Source: Chromera velia (lineage: Eukaryota > Sar > Chromeraceae). Taken from it: a stretch of DNA of 36,790 nt. Within the stretch, counting starts at the first letter, position 1. The number at the start of each line of letters is the position of its first letter. Location of the stretch: assembly GCA_018398765.1 (NCBI GenBank), contig JAHBMJ010000090.1, positions 5,661 to 42,450 on the forward strand, given 5' to 3'. A program made the position numbers and the translations under genes. Positions 19,776 through 31,605 of this stretch are shown here, one piece after another. A model generated the notes under the pieces. That model worked only from the letters and a program-made list of their open reading frames with translations, made no database searches and was not told where the DNA came from.

Positions 19776-21088
19776 ATGGAAGGTATGACAGAGGATGTAC
19801 TAGCTCCAGGGATTTTACAGATCGTCGGGGCCATTGAAAGACTGTCTCAGCGGATTAACTCTATGCAGGTGACGCAAAACCTGTATGGAGAAACTCTGCA
19901 ATTACTTATTTCTCAAGCCCCTCAGAAATCTGTCTAGGCAACGGTGACATCACCTGCCATTACGCCAGCCCAAAGTACAACCGCGTCCTCGTCGCACTAC
20001 ATGAAGCTGTGTGAGGCCCCTGCTCTGTTCTCTAGAGTGAGGGCCAAGCTGACCAGGTGGTTGAAAGACGTAGAAGATTTCTACAAACTTGAGAAAGTGT
20101 TGGACCTGAATAAGGTACTGGGGGCAAAGAACAGAATGTCCCAGGACCTGAAGGAATGGTTTGACATGAGGTCAAGAACGGACCATTCCAGAACTGGGAG
20201 TCGTTGAACGCTGCCCTCATCGAGCACTATTTAGACACACTGGCTAGACAGAAGGCTAGAAAGGACCTGAAGAAGTGCCAATGCACTGGAGCTGGGGTCG
20301 ATGACTACAACAAGCGATTTAAGCCGCTTGTCGCAAAACTGAAGGGCCGGTTAATTGAGGAAGATATCGTTGAAGACTAGATCTCTGGTTTGCCAGCAGA
20401 TGTCCGCTTTGAAACAAACAAGGCGTATCCGGTCAACTTGGTCATCGCCATGAAGACGGCAAGCGAGCTTGAGGTCTTTCTCTTTAGTGGAGAAGGACCG
20501 CGAGGTGGGATACGAGACTTCCAAAGGCCGAGTGCCTTTGAGAGTGGTGGGAAGAGTGCCTGACGCAACTCTTCACTGGAATAAGAGGAAGGGCCCGTCC
20601 CCATAGACCTGTATGGGGTCCGTCAACTCCCACCACCACTCACACCGGCAGAGAGGTCTCTCTGCATTGTAGAAAGAAGGTGTTTCAGATGCTGTCTCGC
20701 AGGACATACTGCTAGACAGTGTCCAGGTCCCTTCTCTGGACTCGGCGGAAACTTCTCTGGAATGTGGAGACTCACTGGCGGAGGGAACCCTCAGGACTCG
20801 CAGGACTACGGGAAATTCCGTGGAGACTTCAGGCAGGAGGGATGGGGGCAGGGCAGAGGCGGATATCAGGGAGATCGCAGAGGGTTTGGAGCTCCATTCC
20901 CAACCGTCCAAGCATGGCCACCTCTGGGCCAGTCACAGTGGAGAAGGGGAATCCGATGCAGAGACGGTGGTCCCAGAAGAAGAGGAAGAGGTGGAAGGAA
21001 ACCGGCAGGTAGGGGAGTTCGAACGATCTACGGAGGTTTCGAGACGGATGAGGTGATAAGAGCAGAGGGACTCAAAACTTGTGATTGA
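19776..21088 (+). pseudogene. gag: Chromovirus gag (broken)
   Basis: Gag forms the particle and binds the element RNA. The frame starts at ATG 19776, meets TAG at 19935-19937, continues in frame to about 20165, then shifts frame. The capsid-like retrotrans_gag segment follows in the new frame (LNAALIEHYLDTLARQ ... DDYNKRFKPL), with further stops at 20378-20380 (TAG) and 20561-20563 (TGA). A perfect CCHC zinc knuckle, CFRCCLAGHTARQC, sits at 20681-20722. It is followed by a Gly/Arg-rich basic tail ending at TGA 21086-21088. At least three nonsense changes and one frameshift make it non-functional. Confidence 0.88.
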
Positions 21089-22480
21089 GACAACCCGTCA
21101 ACTTACATGGTGCCCTCAAGTTCTCGAAAACTTGGTCGGTCTGTGAGTGTGCACTCACAGTGCCGATTAACATTCAGGGGTATCAAGAGACAGTGGGTAC
21201 AATGTTGGCCAACCTGGATGAGTATGATTTGATCTTAGGGACAAAGTGGGGTCATGTCTATGAGCTTGAACTACAGTGGTCATCTCAAAGTCTGCATTTT
21301 TGGTTTAGAGGGAAATTGATTTATTGGGTTCCAGATATGAAGTTGGAGGAAGAGGATTAGGAACAAACATTCAGTACTCCTCCTCTTCTCTTTTCTGTGC
21401 AGGCAAAGCAGGCGATCCGGAAAGGAGCTGTCTGCCATCTAGTCAGACTGCAAACAAAAATCCCTTTTGATGAGTCCACTGAGGTTGCCTGCAGGGTTCA
21501 GAAATTGTATGAAGTCAGTGAAGATGGGGGGAGAAAGAATGCTGGGGATAATGGAAAGGGATTTAGGGGTAGTGAGCCAATGAATGAAGATTTTCTCTCT
21601 TTTTTTCCTTCTGATCATCCTGTTCTCTCTTCGCCTGAATTGACTGAGGTTCATGAGTACCTGAAGAAATCAACCATGCCGATCGATATGAAGAGAATTG
21701 TGGCAGACAATGCATCTCTCTTTTTTGATTCTTTGACAGGGTTGCCACTGTCCAGGGGGGAAGGACTTGACTTCAAGATAGATCTCAAACCAGGACACCC
21801 ACCTCCAGCTCGCCCACCCTATCGTCTCTCTTTAGGTGAGCTGGATGAATTGAGGAAGCAAATTGATACATATTTGAAGCAAGAATTCATTCGACTGTCT
21901 TGTTCTCCTTTTGCAGCACCAGTTTTATTTGTAGCAAAGAAGGATGGGATAATGAGGATGTGTTGTGACTATACGGGATTGAATAGAATTACAGTGAAAG
22001 ACAAGCATCCATTACTTCATCCTCAAAATTTGATCGATGGGCTATATGAGGTAAAATTTTTCATAGCTCTTGATCTTTGGCAGTACTACCATCAGATGAG
22101 AATGAGAGAGAAAGACATGCCCAAAACAGCCTTCACGACGAGGTATGGGAATTATGAATGGCTGGTGGTCTCTTTTAGATTAACGAATGCCCCTCCGGCA
22201 GCCATACGATTGATTCAGTATGTGTTGAGGGAGTGCCTTGATTGGTATGTATCTATATTTTTAGATGATATTCTAATTCATTTAAAGATAAGAGAGGAGC
22301 ATGAACGGCATGTGTCTCATGTTCTTTTTCTCCTTAGACAGGCAAATCTGTTTGCAAAGCTGTCGAAGTATCATTTTTTTTAAAGAGAGGTGACATTCTT
22401 GGGGCTGAGGATCTCAAAAAAAGGAGTGAGACCAGAGACAAAGAAAACAGAAGAGATAGAAAACTGGTGAGTTGCGTCCT
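21085..22480 (+). pseudogene. pol: Chromovirus pol: protease remnant and reverse transcriptase
   Basis: The first block (21085-21357) ends like a retropepsin (DEYDLILGTKWGHVYELELQ); the catalytic D-T/S-G triad is not visible. After TAG 21358-21360 the same frame carries the RT. The palm motifs are FIALDLWQYYHQMRM and the catalytic FLDD at 22258-22269, where Ty3-type enzymes usually have YVDD or FIDD. The thumb side continues past a TAA at 22381-22383 (EVTFLGLRISKKGVRPETKK) to a TGA near 22471, after which the frame is disrupted. Confidence 0.92.
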
Positions 22481-22633
22481 TTTCTTGGTTTGGCTTCTTG
22501 GGTGAGACGTTTTATGTTTGAATTCAGCAAAAAGGCTGCGCCTTTTTATCGCTTGCTGAAAAAGACGGTGAAGTTTGAGTAAAAAGAAGAGCAGCAGGCA
22601 AGTTTTGAGGCAGTCAAAGAAGCAGTCAAGCAG

Positions 22634-23194
22634 GTGACTGAATTATACATTCCTAATCCTACTCGTTCATTCAAAAGTTTTGCTGATGCATGTAAAAAGA
22701 CTGCGACTGTTGCTGCTGTGCTTATGCAGAAGGATCGACGTGTCAAGATCCTTCGGCCGTGTGTATTTACTTCGAAAACAATGAGCCCAGCAGAGAAGAA
22801 CTACCACATCAGAGACAAGGAGTTCCTTGCTTGTGTGTTTGCAGTCAAGATCTGGCATCCGTACATTTCATGCACGACCCAGGTATGGAGTGATCATAAA
22901 AGTTTGAAGATAGTCACGTCGACCGCCGATCGAATGCAAATATCTCCTCGCATGCGTCGTTGGGTTTTGTTGTTGGACCAGATAGGTATTACGCCTCGAT
23001 ACATGCCTGGAAGCAAGAATCGGGTGGCAGATGCATTGAGCAGAAAGCCTGTGAGAACTGAGCAAAAGCAAGGAGCGGAAGAAAAGACTGAAAAGAGAAA
23101 GGAAGAAGACAAGGAAGCAAAAGGACTGTTGGCAGGCACTGAGATGAGAGTGGATGTGAATGAAGAGTTCTTGAAGGAAGTGAAAGGAGAATAA
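22634..23194 (+). pseudogene. pol: Chromovirus pol: RNase H domain
   Basis: RNase H removes the RNA strand during reverse transcription. The acidic residues occur in the usual motifs: FADAC (normally TDAS), DKEFLACV, VWSDHKSL and ADALSRKP. The block is in a different frame from the RT, and the connection between about 22470 and 22634 contains stops. The C-terminal tail is Lys/Glu-rich and ends at TAA 23192-23194, just before an A-homopolymer. Confidence 0.9.
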
Positions 23195-23230
23195 AAAAAA
23201 AAAAGATTCTTTCAGGAGCTTATCGAAGTA

Positions 23231-24030
23231 TTGAAGCATCCAGAGGTGCCTGTGCCTCGACACTTGAAAATAAGAATTCAACTATTCACTCTCGTTGATG
23301 GCTTTCTTTATTTTAAAGACAGATTGGCCATTCCGACTGATGTTTTGCAGAGGCAGATGATCTTTGAGCATCATGACATGGTGGTCGGAGGACATCTGGG
23401 GCCAGAAAAGACATTTCTTAAGCTGAACAGTAAGTTCTATTGGCCCAACATGTATTTATCAATCAAGAAGTATATGGCTTGGTGTGATGCCTGTCAGAGA
23501 ACAAAACATTCCACCCAGAAAAGGCCTGGTCTGCTCAATCCTTTGCCTATCCCTGAGTATCTGTATGAATCTTTTTCTCTCGATTTCCTATTTGGTCTGC
23601 TGAGAACGCTGTACTAGAGAAGAATTGTGGATAGAATTCTCTCTGTTGTTGATCATTTGTCAAAGGAAGTATTTTTCATCCCGGTATGGGAAGAGGTTAC
23701 GGGAGAAGAGACAGCATCGATTGTATTCAAGAGAGTGGTGTGCTTGGTCGGTATGTTTCGTTCTCTTCTCTCTGATCGCGATCCTTGCTTCATCTCTGCA
23801 TTTTGGCGAGAATTGCAAAGACTCTGGAAATCAAAAATCAAGATGAGCTCTTCCAGACACCCACAGACAGACTGACAGACAGAGAGAAACAACAGAACGA
23901 TCAGGGAGATGTTGAGGTGTTTTGTGATGGACCATCAGGAAGACTAGGCCGAAGCTTTGCCGGCATGTCAGTTTACATATAGAGACAGTGTACATCCAGT
24001 GACAGGTCTCTCACCATTTAGATTTGTGTA
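23231..24030 (+). pseudogene. pol: Chromovirus pol: integrase core (interrupted)
   Basis: The zinc-binding HHCC motif is present (HHDMVVGGH ... WCDACQRTKH). The catalytic DDE residues can be placed at D 23582-23584 (SLDFL), D 23774-23776 (LLSDRDPCF) and E 23882-23884 (QTERNN), all in one frame. That frame is broken by TAG 23615-23617, TGA 23873-23875, another TAG near 23950 and a TAA near 24029. All are point nonsense changes rather than indels. Confidence 0.9.
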
Positions 24031-24205
24031 AGGCTTTGATCCAATCCGACTGCCTGCAGTGCCTGTTTGGGGAAGTTCGCTGTCTCCGGCAGCAGCTGAC
24101 TTCGTTGCATGACACAGGGCAGAGATGGCACAAGCGAAAGAGTGCCTGGAGTAAGCAAGAGAGACGGCAGCTCGCTACTATAATCGTCATCATAAGGAAC
24201 TGGAA

Positions 24206-24637
24206 TTGGGTCCAGGAGATTGGGTGTTCAACTTGGTGCATAGAGAATTTTTCGAACAAGAAAGAAGGCCGGAGGGAGTAAAGACGAAGCTTGAGCCTGT
24301 GTGGTTTAGTCCTTTTGAGGTAGAGAGGGCAATCATACGGGAAGCGTATGAGTTGATCTTCCTGGCAGGAGTTCGTATTCATCCTGTGGTGAATATGAAC
24401 TATCTGAAGAAGTATGTGAGAGAGCCAGGTGACCTTCCACCTGCAGTTAGACTTCCGAGGTTCGAGGGCCCTGAGTATGAGGTAGATAGAATTTTGGACA
24501 GCAAAAGAATTTCAGGAAAGCAACATTATTTAGTCAAATGGAAAGGGTTTGGAGTGAAGGATGCTTCGTGGGAGCCAGCGAAGAATCTTGAGAGAGCAAA
24601 AGAAAGGATCGCTAATTTCAAAAGGAAAGAAAAATGA
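24206..24637 (+). pseudogene. pol: Chromovirus integrase C-terminus with chromodomain
   Basis: The block opens with a GPGDWVF motif of the integrase C-terminal region. It ends with a chromodomain (about 24472-24637): YEVDRILDSKRISGKQHYLV then KWKGFGVKDASWEPAKNLER. The aromatic residues that read methylated histone tails are kept (Y at the start, W in KWKGF, W in SWEP). In chromoviruses this domain steers integration toward heterochromatin. Confidence 0.93.
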
Positions 24638-24826
24638 CAGACGGGCAGTGTGAGGGAGAAAAGGCATAGGGTGAGAGACAATGTATAATGATGACTCGAT
24701 AGCTCGAGGGCATGCTAGATAGGCGCTTAATGAGAAGATAGATAAGCATAAAAATTGATTGTCCGATCGCTTGATGGATACATGATTAATATATCAGTCT
24801 TCAGAGCCAAGCGTGGACGTTAGCTT

Positions 24827-24840
24827 GAAAGGCGGGCAAG
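24827..24840 (+). promoter_or_regulatory. Polypurine tract of the chromovirus
   Basis: GAAAGGCGGGCAAG lies immediately before the 3' LTR, in the position of the plus-strand primer. Confidence 0.6.
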
Positions 24841-25157
24841 TGTGAGAGGCATTCCACCTAATAAGAAGACTGAGTAATAAAGGGCTGGCAAGCGTCAGGC
24901 AGATATGGGCCGGATGGGGGATCCGGGCCATATAGTATACATGGGTGTATCACGAGGCCGCGCATCGTGAAGTCGGGCATGCTTTCATTAAGTAATTTTA
25001 ATGAATTAAGTACATGCTTGATGTGTCTGCTTGACGTCATCACTAAGAATGCTCGAGATTGACATTGACTGCTAGACTAAACCAACCGATGTCTATCAGA
25101 TTTTAACCACCTGTAATACTATCTGATAGTACTAAAACTCCTGTAAAACAGCTTACA
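24841..25157 (+). repeat. 3' LTR of the chromovirus
   Basis: A 317-bp LTR starting TGTGAGAGGC and ending GCTTACA, followed at once by the second copy of the CTGCC target duplication. Confidence 0.93.
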
Positions 25158-25162
25158 CTGCC

Positions 25163-25788
25163 CATGTTTCCTTATATCTAGCCTTATATAATAATATAAA
25201 TGAAATCAATTCTATAGTAGAGTTACTAGAGTGAATCTACTAGGAGCTAGACTAGGAGTGAATTTAAATTAAATGTACATATTGGTGACAGTGTGGTAAA
25301 TATTTATGTGAAATCTCATCATTATGTTAGTTGATTAATCAATTGCTGGATTAATTGAGCATATACGGCTCACTGGCTTTAACCTTGTACATCATCATCA
25401 TCATCATATATCTAGTATAATATATACTAGTAGTTCTAGAAAAAGGTTCAGGGTTCACTTCAAAGTAGTCACTGCGGCGGTGAACCTAAATCAGGTTCAA
25501 AAACATGCTCATCTTTAATTTATGTAACCTTACAGTTTTTGATACTATATATATTGTACAACTATGTACATCTATTATCATCATCTTTAATTTAATAATA
25601 TTAAATGATATTGGAGTTAACATTCAATCAACGTTCCAACGTCCATAGCTAGGTCTCTAGCATTGCCGTGGCGTACATTAAAACAATAAACGAATCACTT
25701 CTTTCTATTTTTTTATGATTAAACAGACTCGCGGAACATCATGCAATGATCGATTCACAGTTTTTCACTTAATCTTTCTTTCAACAAT
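25163..25788. other. AT-rich spacer between the chromovirus and the ARF-like gene
   Basis: AT-rich sequence with short ATCATCATC and TATATA runs and no open frame of note. It lies downstream of the minus-strand ARF-like stop, so it probably includes that gene's 3' end signals. Confidence 0.55.
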
Positions 25789-28151
25789 TCATTCTAACTG
25801 TCCACTCTTGTTGATATCCACGACACCATCAATGAAAGAGATGAGCTTTGGGAGCGCTGGTCCCTCCTGAGGCCCCCCATGCGAACCCAAGTCCTCGTCT
25901 GTCCAAGCTTTCCCTCTAGCATCCCATCCAAGTGCCACGTCCATTTCCAACACCATCACCCGTTTCGGATTTAACGCATCGTCCTCCAGAGAGTCCGCAT
26001 CTACACGCAACCGGCGGATGACATCTTCGGAGTCAAGGCTCTTCTCAGGATGATGCAGCTGTAGTTGCTGCTGCTGATGCTGCTGTTTGGACCCTTCTCC
26101 GCCTGTCATGTCTGCGGATGCAGCAGCAGCAGCGTTTTTGTTCTCTTTGCGGCTCTCTGCAGACCCTCCGGGAAGGCGGTTCTTCATTCCAGCTGCTTCA
26201 GTCGAGCTTGGCTCACGTTTGTTGATGATGATCACAAAAGCCGCGTTTCTCAGCTCCTCTTCTTGCATGAGGACCCGCAAGTGGTGTCGCGCTGCGTTCG
26301 TTCCAACAATGCATTCGAATGATTGATGAGGAGAGAGAGGGCGCGCGCAGAAAGACAAAGAGACAGACGCACAAATAAAGAACGAGAGCGAAAACGAGAG
26401 GTACAAGCAAACAAACACACAGTCTGAAGGAAAACAAGGCAGTCAAAACGTCCAGCAGATACACTCACCGACAGCCGTTAACAACGCCTCTGTGTACTAC
26501 GAAGAGCAATCGGAAAGCCACAAAAAACAGCAGCGAAGGGGGAAGAGAAATAGACGATCAAGGCAACGACTACGGGGCTTCGAAACTTGAAGACGAAAGG
26601 AACATCTCCCTTTGCCGCCCCCCTTCGTTTCCATCAGTCATTTTCGTCTCTATCAATTGCACAGAAACGACTCTCTCCGAGAAGCCTCCCAAGAGAGTCA
26701 CTTCATTGTCTCGAATAGCTCTCTAATTCCGCACCTGCCTCATCCAACAAACTCACTGACATTCTTCAATGTGCGCGCAGAGTTTCTCATAGGACGTCTC
26801 TTGTCCCTTCACGAGGAACAAAACAGCATCAAATTTGATGTGCCGGTAGTAGAACAGCCACAGCTCTCGCATCTGCATCCATCATCATCCCTCCCTCATT
26901 TCAATCGATCATCCCTCATTTCAATCCATCATCCCTCCCCTCATTTCATTTCAAGAAGGAAGAACACGCGTGACCTTGCGTAGTAGCAAAGCAAGATGAT
27001 GTGCAGGCAAGCCTTTATTGAGAAGAAGAGAAGAGAAGAGAAACTGAAGAAAAGTTCAAACCGACCACACGGTGGACAGAAAAGAAAGATGGACAGAAAG
27101 AGAGAGAGACTGCGAGGCTGCATTATTGATCTGCTGACAGAGAAACAGGTATGCAAAGAAGCCGGCAGACACATGGCCAGCGAGAGGGACAAACAGGCTG
27201 GCTGAATGACTCATTTGTTCTTTCTTTTTCCCCTTCAAGCAAACAATGAAAGAAGAAAAGACATTCGGACAGACTGACAGACATTCAAACAGACAGTCGG
27301 ACAATGAGAAAGAATGTCCCAAAGAGACACACAGAAAGGCAGACAAAGCCAGATACGGAAAAGACATATTAAGAAAGAAATACAGGAGATGACGGGCAGA
27401 GATACGGGCACAGAGAGACAAAAACCTCCCCTAAGGCTATTGCTCCACGAATGCAGGGACAATTGCCCATATTGTATATACACACTACGCACGCATTGAC
27501 GCGCGCGCACCCTTTCACACACACACACACACACAGAGGGAGAGGAAGAGAGAGAGAGAGAGAGAGAATTGCGTATGAAAGAGACAGCTATGCATTTGAC
27601 AATGCATAAAAGGAGATATTTTTGTACGCATATCCCAGCATGTGCACAAGAGGACCCAATACGCAAACCTCGAATGAGAGCAGTTGGACTGGCGACAAAG
27701 CCGGGGGAAATTCCTGGCTTTTGAAGGTGGAGAGCTAGGCGAACATGGACAGAAAGGGCTTTCAACAGGAGGGACGAAACTGGATTGTAACTCGGAGAAG
27801 GAACTGAAAGATTCTCGAAAGGCTTGCAACACGTTTCTGTACGTTAGTGCAGCTGGGCATACTGACCGCCTCATTGCCTGCGACGTCCCAAACTCCGTAT
27901 TTTTGGTTTCCGTGGGAAATTTCTTCGTAGTGGAATGAGACCACTTCGTTGGTTGCTTGCTCCATGCCAGCTTCTTGTGCAGACTTGGAGGCGGTCTTTG
28001 TCTGTCTGACCACATCTGCAGGGTTGTTGAGGGACTTCACCTTCACCGTGTACAGGAAGAGGGTCTTTCCAACATCTGGAAGACCCACCAGAAGCACCTG
28101 GTTTGCCTTCTTCCGCAAAAGGGATTTCTGCGCACTTCCTTGCTGACCCAT
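25789..28151 (-). CDS. Divergent ARF-like (ARL) small GTPase with a long G4-region insert
   Basis: ARF/ARL proteins are membrane-cycling GTPases in traffic and cilia. Secure exons are 27867-28151, 26757-26872 and 25789-26291; a tiny exon around 26469-26496 is needed to fix the phase. Total is about 306 residues versus about 180 for typical ARFs. The N-terminus MGQQGS fits the N-myristoylation consensus MGxxxS. G1 is GLPDVGKT (residues 23-30). Switch-region threonine is in QATNEVVSFHYEEI. G3 is WDVAGNEA instead of WDVGGQ. Exon 2 gives MRELWLFYYRHIKFDAVLFL, equivalent to the ARF LW-YY region. The last exon has LRVLMQEEELRNAAF and G4 as NKRE instead of NKQD. About 60 residues rich in Ala and Gln are then inserted before a C-terminal part resembling the last ARF strand and helix. 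The loss of the catalytic Gln and of the G4 Asp suggests altered nucleotide binding or hydrolysis. Donors are GTCAGT (exon 1) and GTGAGT (exon 2). Confidence 0.85.
27518..27568. repeat. (CA)n(GA)n microsatellite
   Basis: A CA run followed by GA repeats lies in the first intron of the ARF-like gene. Confidence 0.85.
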
Positions 28152-29416
28152 GGGAATCAAAGATTTATTTGATTGCTTCTGTTCCTTGTGGGAACGTGTG
28201 AGTGATTTATGAAAGGGGGCTACGTCTGCCGTCTCATGGGAGCAAGTCGACAGCGGTTTTTGGGAAGCAGACCGAAGGCGATGCAGAAAATGCTTTGATG
28301 AGAATGGTGCGGATTGAGGGCACGAAGCGGTGCAGAATGGTACAGGATCGCTCGATATATATATATATAAAGCATACATGCATGCATATGAATTAATGCG
28401 TGTATATGCATATACGTACATATTAAAGAATGAAGCGCTGTATATCGTCTTTATTTTTTTCAAGTGTAAAAATAAAAATTTTGAAAAATAAATTTTCAAT
28501 ACAGAAGGCGCTCATGGACTAGCTGTTGGGCATGCATGGAGCCCGACGGGGTTTGGCAGCGCAAGGTAGCTAAAATTAAATTAATCGAAATTAATTCCAA
28601 TACAGAGTTGATGACGTATACGGAGCTGACCGGTCGTAAATCAATTAAGAGAACGCGGGCCGGCTTAATTATATCGCCTCGGGGGGCAGCTCAGCTCTGC
28701 TGAGATCAGCCGAGAGGCCCTGAGATCGCACGCATCCGCATAACGCATTTTTTCATTTTTTGGAGGGGGATTCGGTTCTGTCTCCGTCACGGTCGGTGTT
28801 GCCCAAATTCCAAAATGTGCCCCTCAAGCAACTCGCACGGAGCCGCGATCGCATTATAATATTATATATACTTCGCTCTTCATGATACGTGCCCCTCCAG
28901 TACTCAAGTAACTCGCACGGAGTTAATTGCATGTATGTGTTCATGCGCGGTCCCGAAAAGCATATATATTTTGCGCAGGTTGCCGTGGCCCCCGCGGGCC
29001 ATTTGCCCATGCATGCATTGCAGGCAAGACATGCCCAACATGCAATCAAATTATGGCCGACCCCCTAAATGGCCCCCCGAGGCACTCACCCAACTGGTTG
29101 GGTGTATCCCGTTATTAATAATATATGCATGGACATGTCCATGCATGATCGAGCGCTGCAGTCAGGTCATCCGTCCAGAATGAGGCAACTGTACGTGTCC
29201 GAACCATGAACTGAAATGAAGAACTCCTGCAGCAGAGGCATCCATCACCCGGTCTGCGCCTACCTGGACCCGGGCGTTCTCACTTCTCAGCCAAAACGAC
29301 GGGAGGAGCAGAAAGATAGAGCTCGTCCCCATCACCAACCTGCAGGAATGAGCCGGTAGGTGTGTTCTCTGCCCGACTGCCTTCTGAACCTGTGCCCGAT
29401 ACACAGACGGAGGGAA
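28152..29416. promoter_or_regulatory. Divergent intergenic region between the ARF-like and proline-rich genes
   Basis: This stretch lies upstream of both flanking genes. It contains an AT-rich stretch (about 28360-28500), a GCATGCAT cluster, and two copies of the string AACTCGCACGGAG (about 28829 and 28909). TGCATGCA-type octamers also lie at about 29010-29020 and 29145-29150. No conserved coding exon is visible, though short leader exons cannot be excluded. Confidence 0.4.
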
Positions 29417-31238
29417 ATGTATGGTGTTCGCAGGACGACGGCGTACGACGGAGCTGTCAACTTTCGAGCCCCGCACCCCCCCGGCACTCCTACCCGTAAG
29501 TCCATGCATGTATTAGCTTTCACTGTTGGCATGCATTCCCGGTTTCCCCATCTACTTCCCGCTTCACCGAGCCCTTTCCTCTTCTGCGTGCGTGCAGACC
29601 TTCAAGACTTGTGGCCAAACATAGTTCGGCACGTGGAGGTACGCAAATAGTCCTGCGTTCTTCTCTTCGAGCCACAGTTCATCATACCGATACAATCAAA
29701 GTGGTGTGCTGCGTTTGCACGAGAATTCATGGAGATGGGCTGTGTGGAGGCCGGATCATTGAATCCCATCAACGCAAAGAGCAGATGAACAGGCACCACG
29801 TGTTCGAAGGGACAACAAAGAAGTGTCCGCGTAGTATACTGAATTTATGTCACACACCTCGAGCTGTTTCTGGCAATCCCTACGAACATTCGAAATCATC
29901 GACCCACATCTGAATGAGTGGCATCATCGAAAGGGAAGTTGGACCTGTGCATGTCCCTAGCTTCGGCGAACTTGAAGGAATACAGTCTGTCCCTGTCTAG
30001 GTGCACACCCGCATGCATGCGTGTGTATGGGGCGCGTGAAGTACTCCATTCTGTTGAGTTTCGTTCCCAGAAGATTCCTTTTTTCCACCTGACTGAGTGC
30101 CTTGCACACGTCCAGCTCAACAGCCTCGCGCCAGTTTCTTTCTGTGCTTTTTTGCTCCCTCCGATACCCTCCCTTCTCCAACCTTCGCCCCCCCCTCTCT
30201 CCTCTTCTCTCCTTCCTTGTTCCCTGCCTTGTCCTCCCCCCCCTCCCCTCCCCCTTCCCGTGTATTCATGTCTCTCCCTCTGCACTCTCTCTGCAGTACG
30301 TGGAGCGAACTCGCAGTCCATCTGTCAAGAGGGTCAGCGCAGCCGTCACGCCAGTCTCCACACACCCCCAGGGCAAGACCGGGGGCAGTGGGAGTCCCCT
30401 TCGCCTCCAGAAACAGCAGCAGCCCCCCCCACAGTACGCATTCCCCACCCGTCACCCTCTCACGATTGGAGGCGCCCCGGGGGTCAGCAGAGATCTGTCC
30501 CATCCTCCTCGGACGGTAAGGGGAGCCGCAGGGTGGCAAACGGAGTCCGATCGAACTCACCATCACATTCAAAGAGAGTGTATGCAGGCAGGAAACTTCC
30601 AGTTAAAGAGCTTTGAGCCTGTTGCCGGCGGGTGCGGAAGACCGAACAACACAATGGCGTCAAGAGGGTACCCAGGACCAGAGGGTCTTGCCGCTAGCAA
30701 CGACTTGGTCTCGCAGCGGCATCAGATGTTCTCAGGGAACATCCCCGCCCCAACGCCCCCCCCTGCGGTGATGCTCAGCCACATCGGCGTCGAACGTCTT
30801 CGTGCGGGAGCAGAAGCTGACGGGGGACGGGGCGGTTTGCCCCGAGTCGACGACATTGACCAGCGATGCGAGGCCTACAGACTTTTGTACTTGCAAGAAC
30901 GAAAAGCAAATCTTCGAAATGTCAGCTGACTGCATAGACCGCTGCAGGGAGGGAGGGCAGAGCTGTCTCTTTGATTGCCGCACAAGCTTGTGTCTGCACC
31001 TGCATGCATGCATGTCTGATGTTTTGTGTGGGGCCTCTTCCTCTTCCTCTTCTATTGGCCGTCGTTGCGCTCATCCTAGACGACTGCTACCTGCCTGCTT
31101 TCATGCACGTCTTTCCCGAGATTGCAGCTGATGCGAAGAGAAAGAAAGAAAGAGAGAAACGAAAAGAAAGAGAAAGAAAGGAAAAGAAAAAAAAAGAGAA
31201 AGAGGAAGAGAAAGAGAAAGAGAAAAAGAAAAAAAAAG

Positions 31239-31295
<57 letters not shown>

Positions 31296-31392
31296 AAGAA
31301 AGAAAGAAAGAAAGGAAAAGAAAGAGAAAGAAAGGAAAAGAAAAAAAAAGAGAAAGAGGAAGAGAAAGAGAAAGAGAAAAAGAAAAAAAAAG

Positions 31393-31449
<57 letters not shown>

Positions 31450-31557
31450 AAGAAAGAAAGAAAGAAAGGAAAAGAAAGAGAAAGAAAGGAAAAGAAAAAA
31501 AAAGAGAAAGAGGAAGAGAAAGAGAAAAAGAAAAAAAAAGAAAGAAAGAAAGAGAGA

Positions 31558-31605
<48 letters not shown>

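Larger units (their letters stand above)
19358..25157 (+). mobile_element. Ty3/gypsy chromovirus, complete but decayed (5.8 kb)
   Basis: The element is bounded by LTRs that start TGTGAG and end CTTACA (19358-19668, 24841-25157) and by a perfect 5-bp target duplication, CTGCC (19353-19357 and 25158-25162). Inside, in order, are a primer binding site, gag with a CCHC zinc knuckle, protease remnant, reverse transcriptase, RNase H, integrase and a C-terminal chromodomain, the gene order that defines chromoviruses. Nonsense changes and frameshifts interrupt both gag and pol, and the two LTRs differ at roughly 30 positions, so it is an old, inactive insertion. It landed in the C-terminal coding remnant at 19077-19357. 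Confidence 0.96.

Noticed and set aside
25789-28151. Signal recognition particle receptor beta subunit instead of an ARF-like protein
   Set aside because: There is no N-terminal membrane segment. A WDV-type G3 and an LW..YY segment after G3 match ARF/ARL, and the MGxxxS start fits myristoylation.
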